Below, one piece after another: positions 33,072 to 44,040 of a DNA stretch of 64,000 nucleotides (position 1 is its first letter; each line of letters opens with the position of its first letter). A program made the position numbers and the translations under genes. The notes beneath the pieces are model-generated. The model was not told the DNA's origin. It worked only from the letters and a program-made list of their open reading frames with translations, and searched no databases. Location: contig CM057153.1 of the NCBI GenBank assembly GCA_029962745.1, forward strand, positions 8,314,962 through 8,378,961, read 5' to 3'. This stretch comes from Echinometra lucunter. Lineage: Eukaryota; Echinodermata; Echinoidea; Camarodonta; Echinometridae.

Positions 33072-33700
33072 TGTGTTATATGCGTACGGTTGAATTTGGA
33101 CTCCCTCATTTGAAATTATTCATTTGAAATCATCTTGTTGAAAGTTTAAACGTGATGGATCTTTTGCCCCAAATAGACCAGTAATCAACCATCAATCAAG
33201 CCCTACGATATGCATTTTTCATAGAGTGCTTATGATGAGTCAAAGAAGGAAAGATTATTACTTTTGCAGGAGGGGGGGGGGGGGAATATTTTTTTTCACT
33301 GCTCATTTGGAAATATTTATTTCATGAATTCATGTTTACAAATGAAATACATGTATAGACACCATCTTGGCAGAACAATACAAGCTTTAGTTTTCAATGC
33401 AAATAAATAGTATAGTTGCTCTATGAAGTATCTACATGTATTATAGTTGTTTTGTCAACAAGATTTCTAGGTTATTGCCTTGACTTGCTACTAATACCAT
33501 GAGGCAATATTCATCAAAATTGCAGACACACTATATGATTTAATCTATAGTTCATGATTATGGTAGAGAAAAAATGTATGAGTGAGATGATATTAAACCT
33601 TTAGTATCCTTAAGGGTTGGCAAAAAATATGACCCTCTCTATCAAAACAGGCTGTAAGTTAAGGGTCTGAAATGAAAGTCACAGGCTTCTATGGGAGCAT
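33072..33700. other. no gene; poly-G run
   Basis: AT-rich with a G run of about 13 near 33271-33283. Nothing else recognised. Confidence 0.55.
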
Positions 33701-33704
33701 GCAC

Positions 33705-33830
33705 ATTTTGCTTGACTCAAAGCAAAAGATTGAGGGTTCGAATCCCTGCCCGGTGCATATGTCTTTAGAAAAGGCAATTTATCTACAGTTGTCTCTCGCC
33801 ACCCAGGGGTTAAAAATGTTGAAATGCACT
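33705..33830 (+). mobile_element. tRNA-derived SINE fragment
   Basis: GAGGGTTCGAATCCCTGCCCGG (B box, near 33733) is followed by CTTTAGAAAAGGCA..TTATCTACAGTTG and CACCCAGGGGTTAAAAATG, the 3' part of a tRNA-headed SINE. The A box is degenerate (near 33710) and there is no clear tail. Confidence 0.65.
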
Positions 33831-33948
33831 GTGTGCTTGTTAAGGCTGCTAGGGCTAGAGCTAGGATAATGATATCCAAACTCTTTGGAAGTGATATGAA
33901 TATTACAATTATACTACAGTGCTTGTATGGCACATATTACGGTGACAA

Positions 33949-34154
33949 CCCACTTGACCGAAGGCCCGCTCTGACCAATTCCTGTGCCAGAAGGAAGTTT
34001 AACAAATATTATAGGGCAGCAGAAAGTTTTTCATTGAAGGTGTGTGACATACAGAAACAAGGACTAAACATGCCAAAGGAGACATAATTATTTTATATAC
34101 CGATAGCGATACGATACGAGAAAAGTTGGCCTCGCGGGCCTTCGGTCAAGTGGG
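33949..34154. repeat. 21-bp perfect inverted repeat, 164 bp apart
   Basis: CCCACTTGACCGAAGGCCCG(C) at 33949-33969 is the exact complement of 34134-34154. Weaker pairing continues outward (ATTACGGT and ACCGTAGT). Probably the ends of a small DNA element of 200-250 bp; the frame 33824-34087 crosses it. Confidence 0.7.
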
Positions 34155-34224
34155 CGGACCCCCATATTACTACCGTAGTGTCTCTTTGTGCTTAGAGAAA
34201 AGTGAAAGGACAAAGGAAAGGTAC

Positions 34225-34562
34225 ATGTATATCATGATAATAATATGTTTTTATATAGTGCAATTCAACCGAGAAAGGGTTCTCAGTGTGCTTTACAAAT
34301 GACATCCAAATTTTAATGATGATAACTGACAAAATGACAACATCAGTATTGAATATGCAGTTTAACAATTCAACAATAATGAACAAATTATGACAACAGA
34401 CTTAAGACATAATTGACTTTTATAAGCTTCACAAAACAGGTTTGTTTTAAATTGTCGCTTAAAGAATTCAGAACTCGTTTGAGATCTGAGGGATGGCGGG
34501 AGGGCGTTCCATAGGAGTGGGCCGACAGAAGCAAAAGTCCTTTCCTGTAATGTGATGTGCAC
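34225..34562 (-). mobile_element. 3' end of an L2/CR1-like LINE (reverse-transcriptase C-terminus)
   Basis: The minus-strand frame from 34562 contains SVGPLLWNALPPSLRSQ and FFKRQFKTNLF, the family signature GP.LWN.LP..LR followed by FK...KT.LF at the reverse-transcriptase C-terminus. Downstream on the same strand lie TGCACTATATAAAA and an ATTATTATC tail (34225-34260), the usual 3' end. Everything upstream of this final part of the ORF is missing, so it is a dead 5'-truncated copy. Confidence 0.82.
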
Positions 34563-35244
34563 TATTACAAGAACAGTTTAATTTCATTGAGACAATCTAG
34601 TAAATCAACATTTTATTGTGAAACCTTTGTGATAGGTAGAATAACTCTTAAAGGTGGATGCAAAACCCATCTTTATAATGCACTGAAATATGATTGAAGA
34701 CAAAAAATTTTTTGTCATATATTTTTAATCCTAGTAATGTTTTGTGACTATTAATGTAGGTTTGAAAATTGTTTTTGTGATTGAAAGGCAGGTATCACAC
34801 CGTTTTAGCTTTGACCTTCAGTCGATTGATCATCAACATATTTTTGACCTTCCTAAGTGCGTGTTGAAAACTGGTGATAATGTTACAATACAAATCGATG
34901 TGAAAGAGAAAAGATATGGAGAGTGTGCATTTTGACACATTAAGTTCTCACGTTCTGATGCAAATTTGTTAGTTGCCATGGCAACTATTTTGTTAATCTT
35001 ATTAATGCAAGACTGCCCTGCCTGCAACTATACAGCTCTGCGGTTTCAATCTTGAAAGGTCGGGAAGGAAGGAGACAGCTGGTTCGTGCACGTGGGAGGG
35101 CGGGGAAGGTAGGTAGAATGAGGGAAAACAAGTAAAGTTATTGGGGATGTGGGGGGGGGGGTTGTTATAATAATACATGGGTATGATAGGTGGTTGGAAA
35201 GGTTGGAGGAGGGTCAGGAAGGACAGACTAGGAGGAGATGCATA
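34563..35244. other. no gene; poly-G run
   Basis: 34744-34935 is an open frame without known domain. A G run of about 11 lies at about 35151-35161 in a G-rich stretch. Confidence 0.5.
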
Positions 35245-35472
35245 CACTCTAAAAACTAAAATGTTCAGTCACCATATAGAATGGCTGAGGAGTGACTACA
35301 TTTTCAAGATGGTAGATTAACACTTTGAACATGCTGGATTCAACACTATGAAATGTTAAATCACCATTTATAATGTTGAATCCACAATATTCAAAGCATT
35401 AGTCTACCACTTTGAAAATGAAGTCACTGCTCAGCCCTTTTAAATGGTAATTTAACACTAGTTTTTAGAGTG
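35245..35472. mobile_element. 228-bp full-length palindromic MITE, ends CACTCTAAAAAC
   Basis: Ends CACTCTAAAAACTA and the complement at 35459-35472. The two halves pair along nearly their full length of about 110 bp, imperfectly, with words such as GGCTGAG.AGTGACT and GGATTCAACA on both arms. TA precedes the left end; the right flank is TT. No coding. Confidence 0.85.
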
Positions 35473-35499
35473 TTTTTGAAAATGTATGGATAGCAGTTG

Positions 35500-35845
35500 T
35501 AGTGAATTCAGGAAATATATATTTTATGAAATATAATATATAAGAACTACCTTTCATAGCATCACATAAAAATGTTGAATCTTTATTGATATCTATATAA
35601 ATAGAAGTTTGAAATACTTCATAAGAACCATCTTTCATAGAATTACATAAAATGTTGAATTTAATTGATATCTATAAAAATGTGAAATATATCATAAGAA
35701 CTACCTTTTGTAGCATTACATAAATTTTTGAATTTTATTGATATCTATATAAATAAAAGTTTGAAATATTTCTTAAGAACTACCTTTCATAGCATCACAT
35801 AAAAACTTTGAATTTCAATGATATCTATATGAATAAAAAAAATGG
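35500..35845. repeat. 73-80 bp AT-rich tandem repeat, 4 copies
   Basis: AAGAACTACCTTTCATAGC-like starts lie at about 35543, 35623, 35696 and 35776, each followed by CATAAA, TTGAAT and TTGATATCTAT. Begins immediately after the palindromic MITE. Confidence 0.9.
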
Positions 35846-36265
35846 AGCTGCAGAAAAGTGGTTCCATTATGATATTCATATTCTTCCAACATAAAGGAGA
35901 TTTTATAATGCAAATTATATTGAAAATATTAAAAGCACTATCAAGGCAGCCCTGAGTACCATCTCCTTAAGATAGTCTTAAGTGAACGATATGTTGTTGC
36001 TAGGCAACTCATGGTTAATGCAGGGTTATTAAAGCTCCTAAATTGAAGTACAAACATGCTTTTTGAGGGGCCCAGGGCTACTGCAAAATGTAATTCCAGT
36101 TTAGACTGAAAATTCAGGAGTGAGTAAAATTGCCCTGTTACCCTGTAAATGGGTATTGCATTTATGTGATTTTGAATTTGTTTATAATTTCAGTGAAGGC
36201 TGTTTCTTGACATAGAAAGCTGTTTTTCTTTCCATTTGGTCCAGTGGTCTTGAGAAGAAAGCACT
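35846..36265. other. no gene or clear repeat
   Basis: AT-rich DNA; nothing recognised. Confidence 0.5.
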
Positions 36266-36681
36266 TTAACCCATTCATGACAGGAATTATTCAAAGCCTA
36301 ATTTGATCAGTTTTTATTCTTCAAATTGGCAACACCAACATGTTTATTTTATTGCTACATTTTTCTTATAAAACGTCACATATCTGAAATGAATATAAAT
36401 TGACAGAAATTACGATGAGAAGTCAAAAAGTTGCCAATTTGCAGGGGAAAACGGTGATTTTAAACTTTCTATCACATTGCCAATTTAAGGATTTTAATGC
36501 TTATTTTCCTTTAAAAATTTTTCAGCATCAAACAACGAATATTGACGCAACAATAATGGGCACAGTTTGTGTAGAATTTTTTGCTCTTTCTGCTCATGTA
36601 TTTGGTATGATTTTTAGGACTTTGCATTAAAAGATATTAGGCCAAACCACAAAATGTGGACCTCAGTCACGAATGGGTTAA
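36266..36681 (+). mobile_element. 415-bp TTAA MITE, copy 4
   Basis: TTAA at 36266-36269 and 36678-36681; ends CCCATTCATGACAG and CAGTCACGAATGGG. Body as in the copy at 8965; the shared frame begins at 36400 and stops early after a C-to-T-type change (LH then stop). Confidence 0.92.
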
Positions 36682-37016
36682 CAAAGTACAAGAAATGAAT
36701 ATCAGAAGTATGACAAAATTAATTTTTCCATTATAAGCAATTCATGTATCCTATTCAACAAATAATATTTTTGTTTAGTATATGAGTAGGCCTTGAGGTT
36801 GCATATGTGAAATGAGATGTTTTATGTGAATAGGATTTAATCAATTTTAAACACTTCAAGCAAAGTTTCACAATAAAATCTGTTGGTCATTCAAAAAAAA
36901 TGTTTGTTTGTTTGGTTTTATTTCCATATCAACATAAAAAACAAATACATACATGACAATCAAAGAAAATTTGTGATAATGGAGGATAGCCCATTTCAGT
37001 AGCATTTACAACTGTT
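36682..37016. other. AT-rich spacer
   Basis: Contains (TTTG)n near 36902-36915. No gene. Confidence 0.5.
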
Positions 37017-37623
37017 CGTCGGCTTCCCGGTAAAAGGCCACTGATGCGCACGTGCTTGAAATGTACGTTTTCAAGAAAAACGCGAATGAAGTTTTGACCT
37101 TATTTTGAGCTTTTAGCAGCTAGTGTATTATTTTTCCGTCCTAACTCTCAAACTTTCTGATAGAGCAAGATTTTTTCTTCAATGATATTTTGTGCTTTAC
37201 ACTCAAGGTTTTCTAATCATTAGCAATTAATATCCTTAATGGCTTTCTTCCCGGAACAAAAATGCGCAAGTACCTAAATCCAGTTCCCGGAGAAAGGCCG
37301 CTAACGCGAATCAGTCTATGCGCATAAGCACGTTGAGCAAAGAATTAGTGTCTTTCTTCCGAGAACAAAAAATGCGCAATAGTTCCCAGAAAAAGGATGC
37401 TATTGCGAATTGGTCTATGCGCATAAGCACATTGAGTGAGGAGGAATTCATGTGCTCGCCTAATTTTGTTTTTTGGCTTATTACGTCATAATGACGTCAA
37501 ATTGAAGTTCGAGATTGGTACGAGAATAAAGCTTATGAAATGCTTTTTCCATTTCTGCAGTAAAAAAGAATGGCGGTAAAATTGAGAAAAGGTCGATAAC
37601 GGCCTTTTACCGGGTAGCCGACG
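37017..37623. mobile_element. 607-bp CGTCGGC-ended element, copy A
   Basis: Inverted ends CGTCGGCTTCCCGGTAAAAG and complement (37601-37623), about 23 bp with one mismatch. Flanks TGTT and TATT could be a mutated 4-bp duplication. The interior contains TTACGTCATAATGACGTCAA and a tandemly duplicated GCGCAA...CCCAGAAAAAGG segment. It aligns along its length with 42397-42986. No transposase. Confidence 0.88.
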
Positions 37624-38454
37624 TATTCTTCCATGGGGTCCTAAAAATAAATGCTGTTATCATGTACATGTAAATGTATCATGCAGTCTGCTGTTTATTT
37701 TGGAGTATTCTTTCTATTTCAGGTAAAAAAAACATCATTTGCAATCTGTTCTGAACAATATTCATGTATTGTAGTCAGAGTCTATATTAATAAAAGACAT
37801 ATTAAAACTTCATTGCTCCTTTGGTTTTAATCACTTGGCGATTCATATCTTGACTGCAGATGTACATGTACAGTAGAAGAAATTGATTTCCCTTGGTGAT
37901 AAACAGTTATGCACTACCCATGTTTGCTTTCCTTAATAATCCACCTCTAAATGAAAGAGAATTTGAAAATTCTCTTTCAGTACATATTTGCCCCCCTCTC
38001 TCTCTCTCTTTCTCACTATTTATAGGTTAATAACGTGCTTGTTTGACACCCATACTCTACATTTCATAGCTTTGCTTGCCGTTAAATATAAGATGGGAAT
38101 TTTCTCTGTCTTGCAAATGGCATATACTCGTTCAGTCCCTTTCAGTAATATCAAACATATACAACTCAATTATTTTCATGTATTTTTGTACAGTGGGAGT
38201 CCACTGCATTACAGTTCATTGCAGTAATTCAGCCTCAGAATGTGTTTGAAAAAAAATCTTTCATGCTAATTTGCTGTAAGAAAGGGGAAGAAGGAGCTAA
38301 TGCTTTCAGCCTTTGAAAAATTCCTAATAGGGATGAAGGAAGGCTGTAGCAACTCTCGTCATAGCTCAATAATGAGTTTTCTCAGTCTGTAAAAACATGT
38401 TGGATAGATATACAATCTGCATGTGGACTGAGCTTTGGTGTGCATGTTACTTCT
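37624..38454. other. no gene or clear repeat
   Basis: AT-rich with a short CT run near 37997. Frame 37988-38227 has no recognised domain. Confidence 0.5.
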
Positions 38455-38592
38455 GGGGAGCGTTTCATGAAGTGTCTTGTCAGTGATTTTTACTGACAAC
38501 TGTTAAAATCTACCAATATCCTTGCATCTGATTGGCTGAGAGCCAATTTGTCAGTAAAAATCACCGACAAGACACTTCATGAAACGCAGCCC
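38455..38592. mobile_element. 138-bp MITE, ends GCGTTTCATGAAGTGTCTTG, copy 1
   Basis: Inverted ends of about 45 bp: GTTTCATGAAGTGTCTTGTC and on to TTTTTACTGACAA on both strands. The centre has GCATCTGATTGGCTGAGAG. A second copy is at 55594-55743. Confidence 0.9.
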
Positions 38593-38834
38593 TGATGCAT
38601 AGGAAAAGGGTAAGCAGATGCTTCAGAGATAAAGCGAGGACAGTGGATGCAAGAATCTCTGTTCAGAGATTGGAGCGATCTGAAGATGCGATGAAGGATG
38701 AGGATGAGGATGGTTGGTTGCTGTGGTAACGAGCAAGGATGATGGAGGAATATTGTTTGATGATGAGTGATGTAGTGGTGGTGAAAAGGAGGAACATGAG
38801 GACAGTGTGTTTATGAGTGATGCTCAGTATATAG
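38593..38834. other. spacer with GATGA-rich patch
   Basis: GATGAGGATG-like low complexity at about 38685-38800. No gene. Confidence 0.5.
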
Positions 38835-39005
38835 CAATAGGCTTAGTGATGGTAATAACCGTAGGGTAAAATTTTTTGAAAGTCTGAGTTTGAGAGATAG
38901 TGGTGGTAATAATTGTAAGGTAGATATTTTGAAGGTCTGTTTGAGAAATAGTGGTGGTGATAATTGGTAATAATTGTAGGGTGAAGATTTTGAAAGTCTT
39001 TGTGA
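38835..39005. repeat. about 60-bp tandem repeat, 3 copies
   Basis: GTGGTAATAA..GTA.GGTA.A.TTTTGAA.GTCT recurs near 38848, 38905 and 38965, each followed by TTTGAGA or TTTGTGA. Confidence 0.75.
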
Positions 39006-40885
39006 AAGGGACTATGCCATACATTGAGAGCCTAAAGAGCATTATCGGGGTGGGGGTGGGCAGTCAAATATGTTGCTGTACACCTGCACGACTAAAAAAT
39101 TGCATGAAAAGATTAGTTTTTGCTAGTTAAGGCATGTGATGCATTTGGGGTGTCATTTTGTCCTAAAATCAAGAAAAAGCACATGCTTTTTGAGTTTACA
39201 CTTGTTCAGGAGATAATTTTGAGGGGGTTTAGTAAAATTGTGAAATTTCAAGAAATGCTAGAAAAGGGTTTGATGTTGACCAGTTGATGGAACATGTTAA
39301 TGGTGGTTTTGGAAAACCCCTGGGCACAGATGTGTGTGGTAATATATTTTGACTGCCCCCCTGGCATTATTTTATTATACCAGTACTTTAGGACATAATG
39401 AAAATTACACTTTATGAGCATTGTTTGAAGGTAATGATGAATATGAGTATGATGATGTGTATACAGATAGCAATAAAAAGATGCATTTTGCTTTTGAAAT
39501 CATTGTGGTAGCTCCTGGATATGAAAGAGATGGTTTCTTGTTTCTACTTTCAAACCTAGGAAAGATGCCATTTGAATTTTATCGCAATCATATGAAAATT
39601 ATATTTTTTCTTAAATATATTCTTATTTCTAACCTTACTGACAAAAAATAAGGATGGTAATGCTTTTAGGTGATTGTGAGGTTGAGTTATTGATACTGTG
39701 GGGTAGTTGTGCTTTGCTCATACAGCCATACAGCATCGTAAAGCTCAATTGTGTGAGTAGAGAATGGTACATAGCGCCATCTTGTGATGCTGCAGTGCCA
39801 GTATTTCTCCATGTCCTGTGGTATAATGATTTGCCTCCCAGATGCAGGTTTCATACCCTCCATGAAAATCAGAGATGTTTGCCAGAATCATCAGAGTATA
39901 ATATTTCTTTATAAATCTTGCATTGTCATAACATCCAACAATTTACGTTTGATGAATTCTTTAGTTTTTTTTTTCCTTTCACCTACAGGTTATAGCATTA
40001 ACTGAACCTTTAAAGAACTAGTGAAAAGAGAATACAATCAAGTTGATTAGTCCTATGTGTGTTGGTCATTTTATCTTACAGTTAATATCAAGGGGTCACT
40101 TTCTGAACACAAACTGCGAAGATTTAGTTCATTTACTATATTATTCAATTGATCTATTAAGTTACTGGAAACATAGATAAAATCAGCATTGGAAAAATAC
40201 ATATGTAACCTGTTTTTTTTTTCTTTTTTCTCCTTTTCCTTTTTTCTATGCTTGCTCTGGTTCCTGATACTGCTTTCTTCAATAGGTAAGTACATGTGGA
40301 TGACTAAGGTTGTTTGTTTGTTTGTTTGTTTGTGTTTATTTATTTTTGTATATAACTTGCATCCATCTGCATAGTATCTATGGGGGAGGACTCTCTGAAA
40401 ACGGCAGGTACATGTTTGAAGGTGTGCTGAGTGCCACAGCATCCTCCTCATATTTTGTTAAATCTGCACCAATCGGGAATTAGCAAAAAATCATGATTAA
40501 ATTGATGGTGTACCTATCTGCCAATGAGGAACATTTTTTTTTTCAGTAAAAAGAAACTATTCAAGGGAAATAAAAATTGTGGTCTTTGTAGACAGGTAGT
40601 CACTAAAGCAGACTGACATCTCATTTTCCTTATTCAGTGACAGAAAATGTGAACATTGAGGAATAAATTCTCTGTGATGTAAATTTTGGAACCCAGTATG
40701 TAATTATGCACTTGCTCAAGGTGCGATATATTGAATGAAAAGTAGTTCCGGTATGGTGACAAGACAAGTGTAGGTTTCACTGTAAATTGATTTTTGTCTT
40801 CGGTTGCTCTCCTGTCTCTGCTGTTTGAAAAATATCTTGACAGTGTGCACTGAGGGCGCATGCATGGTGTGAATTTCTTCATGAA
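39006..40885. other. no gene; short simple repeats
   Basis: AT-rich DNA with (TTTG)n at about 40309-40333 and T-rich runs. A GTAAGT donor consensus near 40286 follows a T/C-rich stretch but no exon is supported. Frames here have no recognisable domain. Confidence 0.5.
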
Positions 40886-41240
40886 GCAAAGCTCCTCCCC
40901 TTACCCTGTTTCTCCCTCTCTTTTTCTATCTCTCTCTCTCTTTCTCTCTCCCTCTTTATCTCACTCTTTTTTGCCTTCTCTGTCTCTCTGCCTCTGTCTC
41001 TCTCTGGTCTCTCACTTTGTCTCTATTTTACTCTGTCTCTCCTCTGTGTAACTCTCTCTCTCTCTCTTTCCATATCTTTCCACTCATTCTCTCCATTTTC
41101 TCTTGGTTTTCTTTTCTGTGTCATCTCGTATATATATTCATCTCTCCAACTTTCCATTTAACTATTTATTTTCCTATTTTTCTCTCATTCTCTTTCCCTC
41201 TCTATCTCTCTTAGTGGTTTTTTTTTCCATTTCTTTTGTT
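40885..41240. repeat. polypyrimidine (CT-rich) tract
   Basis: About 350 bp of CTCTCT/TTTC-rich sequence on the plus strand. Frames 40860-41051 and 41017-41214 are compositional. Confidence 0.9.
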
Positions 41241-42396
41241 GTAAATACCCTTTTTTCAATTTTGTTGTTGGAATAATATAATTTTCCCTATAAATTGGAC
41301 GCTATCGCTATCTTAAAGAGATGACCGTTCATGTCTTTATAGACTTAACCCTTTCTGCCTTCAACCCTCTCCCCACCCTGCCTGTGCCCCACTTTTCTCA
41401 TTATTTCCCTCATCCATTTGAAGAAAATACTTATTATCATTTCAAGGAATGAATAGTCTTAATATGTACGGACAATGAAAATTTGGCACATTTAATTGAC
41501 AGCGTGATAGTTTGAGAGATTGCCCCATCATCAATGGAAACAGGGTCGTTCCTTTACTTATGGAAAAGAGACTGTCGAGTAGTAAATGGTTTAAACAAAA
41601 TGAAATTACACAATGTGTGTAACGAGGCATATCAGGGGTATTGTTCTGTATTGTCTAGCAAGCAGCATGTTTGATATTAGTACAATAGCATGAAACACAA
41701 GACAATAATTAAATTAAATTTTGCTATTGTTGAGAAATAGATCATATCAGTATGAAATGGAGTCAAGTAAATGGGTGAATTAGAATGTAATTCATTTCAC
41801 CTTCTTTAAAATAAACATTAACCCAGATAAATGTGTATTAATGCAATAGGAATCCGGCTAGGTTAAACACAGGAGGTCGGGCAAAAACATTAGGGTTATT
41901 AGAGCAGTAATAACTTAACATTGCATAACATTCAGTCTGAATATTTGTTTTAATTGTATTATTCTGAATACTGTGGCACCATAGTTGCTTCCAGATTGGG
42001 GGGGGGGGTGGGGGGGGGGGGTGGGCACAAGCAGCCTGCGCCTCCCCTTTTGAAACACAGGTAGGGTACCACAAGGAACGTTTTGATGAAAAACAACCTG
42101 AATGGTTATTTTCATTAAACTGGTACCTCAGAAAATGTGAAAACATTTTCTTTTTTTCCTGTCAGGATATTACAGTGATGCATCATAAATGCAATTAAGA
42201 GACCCAAGATTTGTCATAATGCCCTTTTTTTGTCATTTTTCTTTTCAACACAACCATTATTCCATTGGATATAACTGCATAATTCATGAACTATTATTTT
42301 TATTATGAGGGCATTTAAAGAGTAATCCTTTTCAAGGACATTAATACTCTGGTATTCTTCCAAACTGACATCAAAAGACTGAAGACAATCACAAAT
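41241..42396. other. no gene; poly-G run
   Basis: AT-rich. Two G runs separated by single Ts at about 41998-42022. Proline-rich frames on the minus strand there are artefacts. Confidence 0.5.
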
Positions 42397-42986
42397 CGTC
42401 GCCTTCCCGGAAAAAGGCCACTAATGCGCACGTGCGCGAAATGTACATTTTCGAGAAAAACGCGATTGAAGTTTTGACCTTATTTTGAGCTTTTAGCAGC
42501 TAGTGTATTATTTTTCCTTCCTAACTCTCAAACTTTTTGACAGAGCAAGATATTTTTTCTTCAATGATATTTTGTGCTTTTATTTAAAACACTCTAAAGG
42601 TTTTCTAATCATTAGCATTTAATCCTTAACGGCTTTCTTCCCGGAACAAATATGCGCGAGTATGTAAATCCAGTTCCCAGAAAAAGGCCGCTAATGCGAA
42701 GCGAAGAATAGTGTCTTTCTTCCGGGAACAAAAAATGCGCAATAGTTCCCAGAAAAGGGACGCTATTGCAAATCGGTCTGTGCGCGTAAGCACGTTGAGT
42801 GAGGAGCAATTCACATGCTCGCGTAATTTTGTTTTTTGGCTTATTACGTCATAATGACGTCAAATTGAGGTTCAAGAATGGTACGAGAAGAAAGCTTATG
42901 ACACGCTTTTTCCATTTCTGCAATGAAAAAAAATGGCGGGAAAATTGAGAAAAGGTCGATAACGGCCTTCTTCGGGGAAGGCGACG
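42397..42986. mobile_element. 590-bp CGTCG-ended element, copy B
   Basis: Inverted ends CGTCGCCTTCCCGGAAAAAG / the near-complement ending GGGGAAGGCGACG. AAAT lies just outside both ends (42393-42396 and 42987-42990), a 4-bp duplication. Contains the same TTACGTCATAATGACGTCAA block as 37017-37623. Confidence 0.9.
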
Positions 42987-43870
42987 AAATTATCTTTCAC
43001 CTGCTCACAGAACTCAAGCTTCTCTTTAATCAACAACGGTTTGAGTTCACTGTCAGTCAAGTTGAGGTATGGCAAATGCAAAAGTGCAATCTGATAAACT
43101 TATCATGATAGACTAATGGATATCTTGAACTAGACTTATCACTGTATTGCATGTCTTGGACGATAAGTGTGGAATGTTGTTAGCCATATCATGCATCATA
43201 AAATGTTCTTAGGTCCAATCGTTGAACGCATAGCTGGAAGATTAAGGATCTTACCAAAATATTATGGCGACTGAAGACTCATCCAGAAGGCAAATTGTTG
43301 GTTTGTTTATGCCTCTAAAAGTGCAATGTGATGTCTAAATGACAGTTTTTATATACCACAAAACTCTAATTGAGGTGATAAAGATATATACTCCTACATC
43401 TCATATCGTGGGTCTCTCCCTATGCAAGGAGATTTACTGTAATTATACCTTATGCATTATGGATATGTTACGTGCCTCTGCTTCTATGCCAACCCCACCC
43501 AGACTTCCTTTTATATTGCTTTACCAGTGTGCCAAAGTGTACTCATTTATCGGATGTTCATGTCCATGTTAAGAAACTTTTACTTGTGCTTTATCTTCAA
43601 CCATGCTGATTGAGAGAGACATTATCATCGATCTGCCATTATATAGCATTGGACTTTCCTGCTTATTTTACTGAAGCCCATAGTGGAATAATAAGGAATC
43701 AGAAGTTTAGTTTGATTCAGCTCTGTGGATCATCTTCTGCTGATTGTTTTTCGTCTTGTAGCCTCTTGTTGAGAGAGGCAGCTTCGGTTTGTTCACACTC
43801 TCTTTAGGACAGAACAATCAATATAAGGCTCTACACGATATCCATTTTCAGGTATTTGTTTTGTTCCAAG
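42987..43870. other. no gene or clear repeat
   Basis: Mixed DNA. Frame 42923-43108 starts inside the preceding element and runs out of it; not a gene. Confidence 0.5.
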
Positions 43871-43872
43871 CA

Positions 43873-44040
43873 TAAGAACTTTTCACCTGAAAACATAGAA
43901 ATGCATTGTTCTACAGACAAGATTTCTTTTGCCCTATTAAAGTCTTCCATCGTTTATTTTCTTATTTTCAGTACTTTCCACCTAAAACATAAAAATCCAT
44001 TATTCTGCAAACAAAATTTTCTTCTTTTTATTTTTGGCCT
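43873..44040. repeat. about 97-bp diverged tandem duplication
   Basis: ACTTTTCACCTGAAAACATAG at about 43879 matches ACTTTCCACCTAAAACATA at about 43975, both followed by AAAT.CATT.TTCT.CA.ACAA.ATTT.CTT. Confidence 0.7.

Noticed and set aside
40240..40300. Exon boundary at the GTAAGT near 40286
   Set aside because: No open frame of protein-like composition precedes it; such consensus sites occur by chance.
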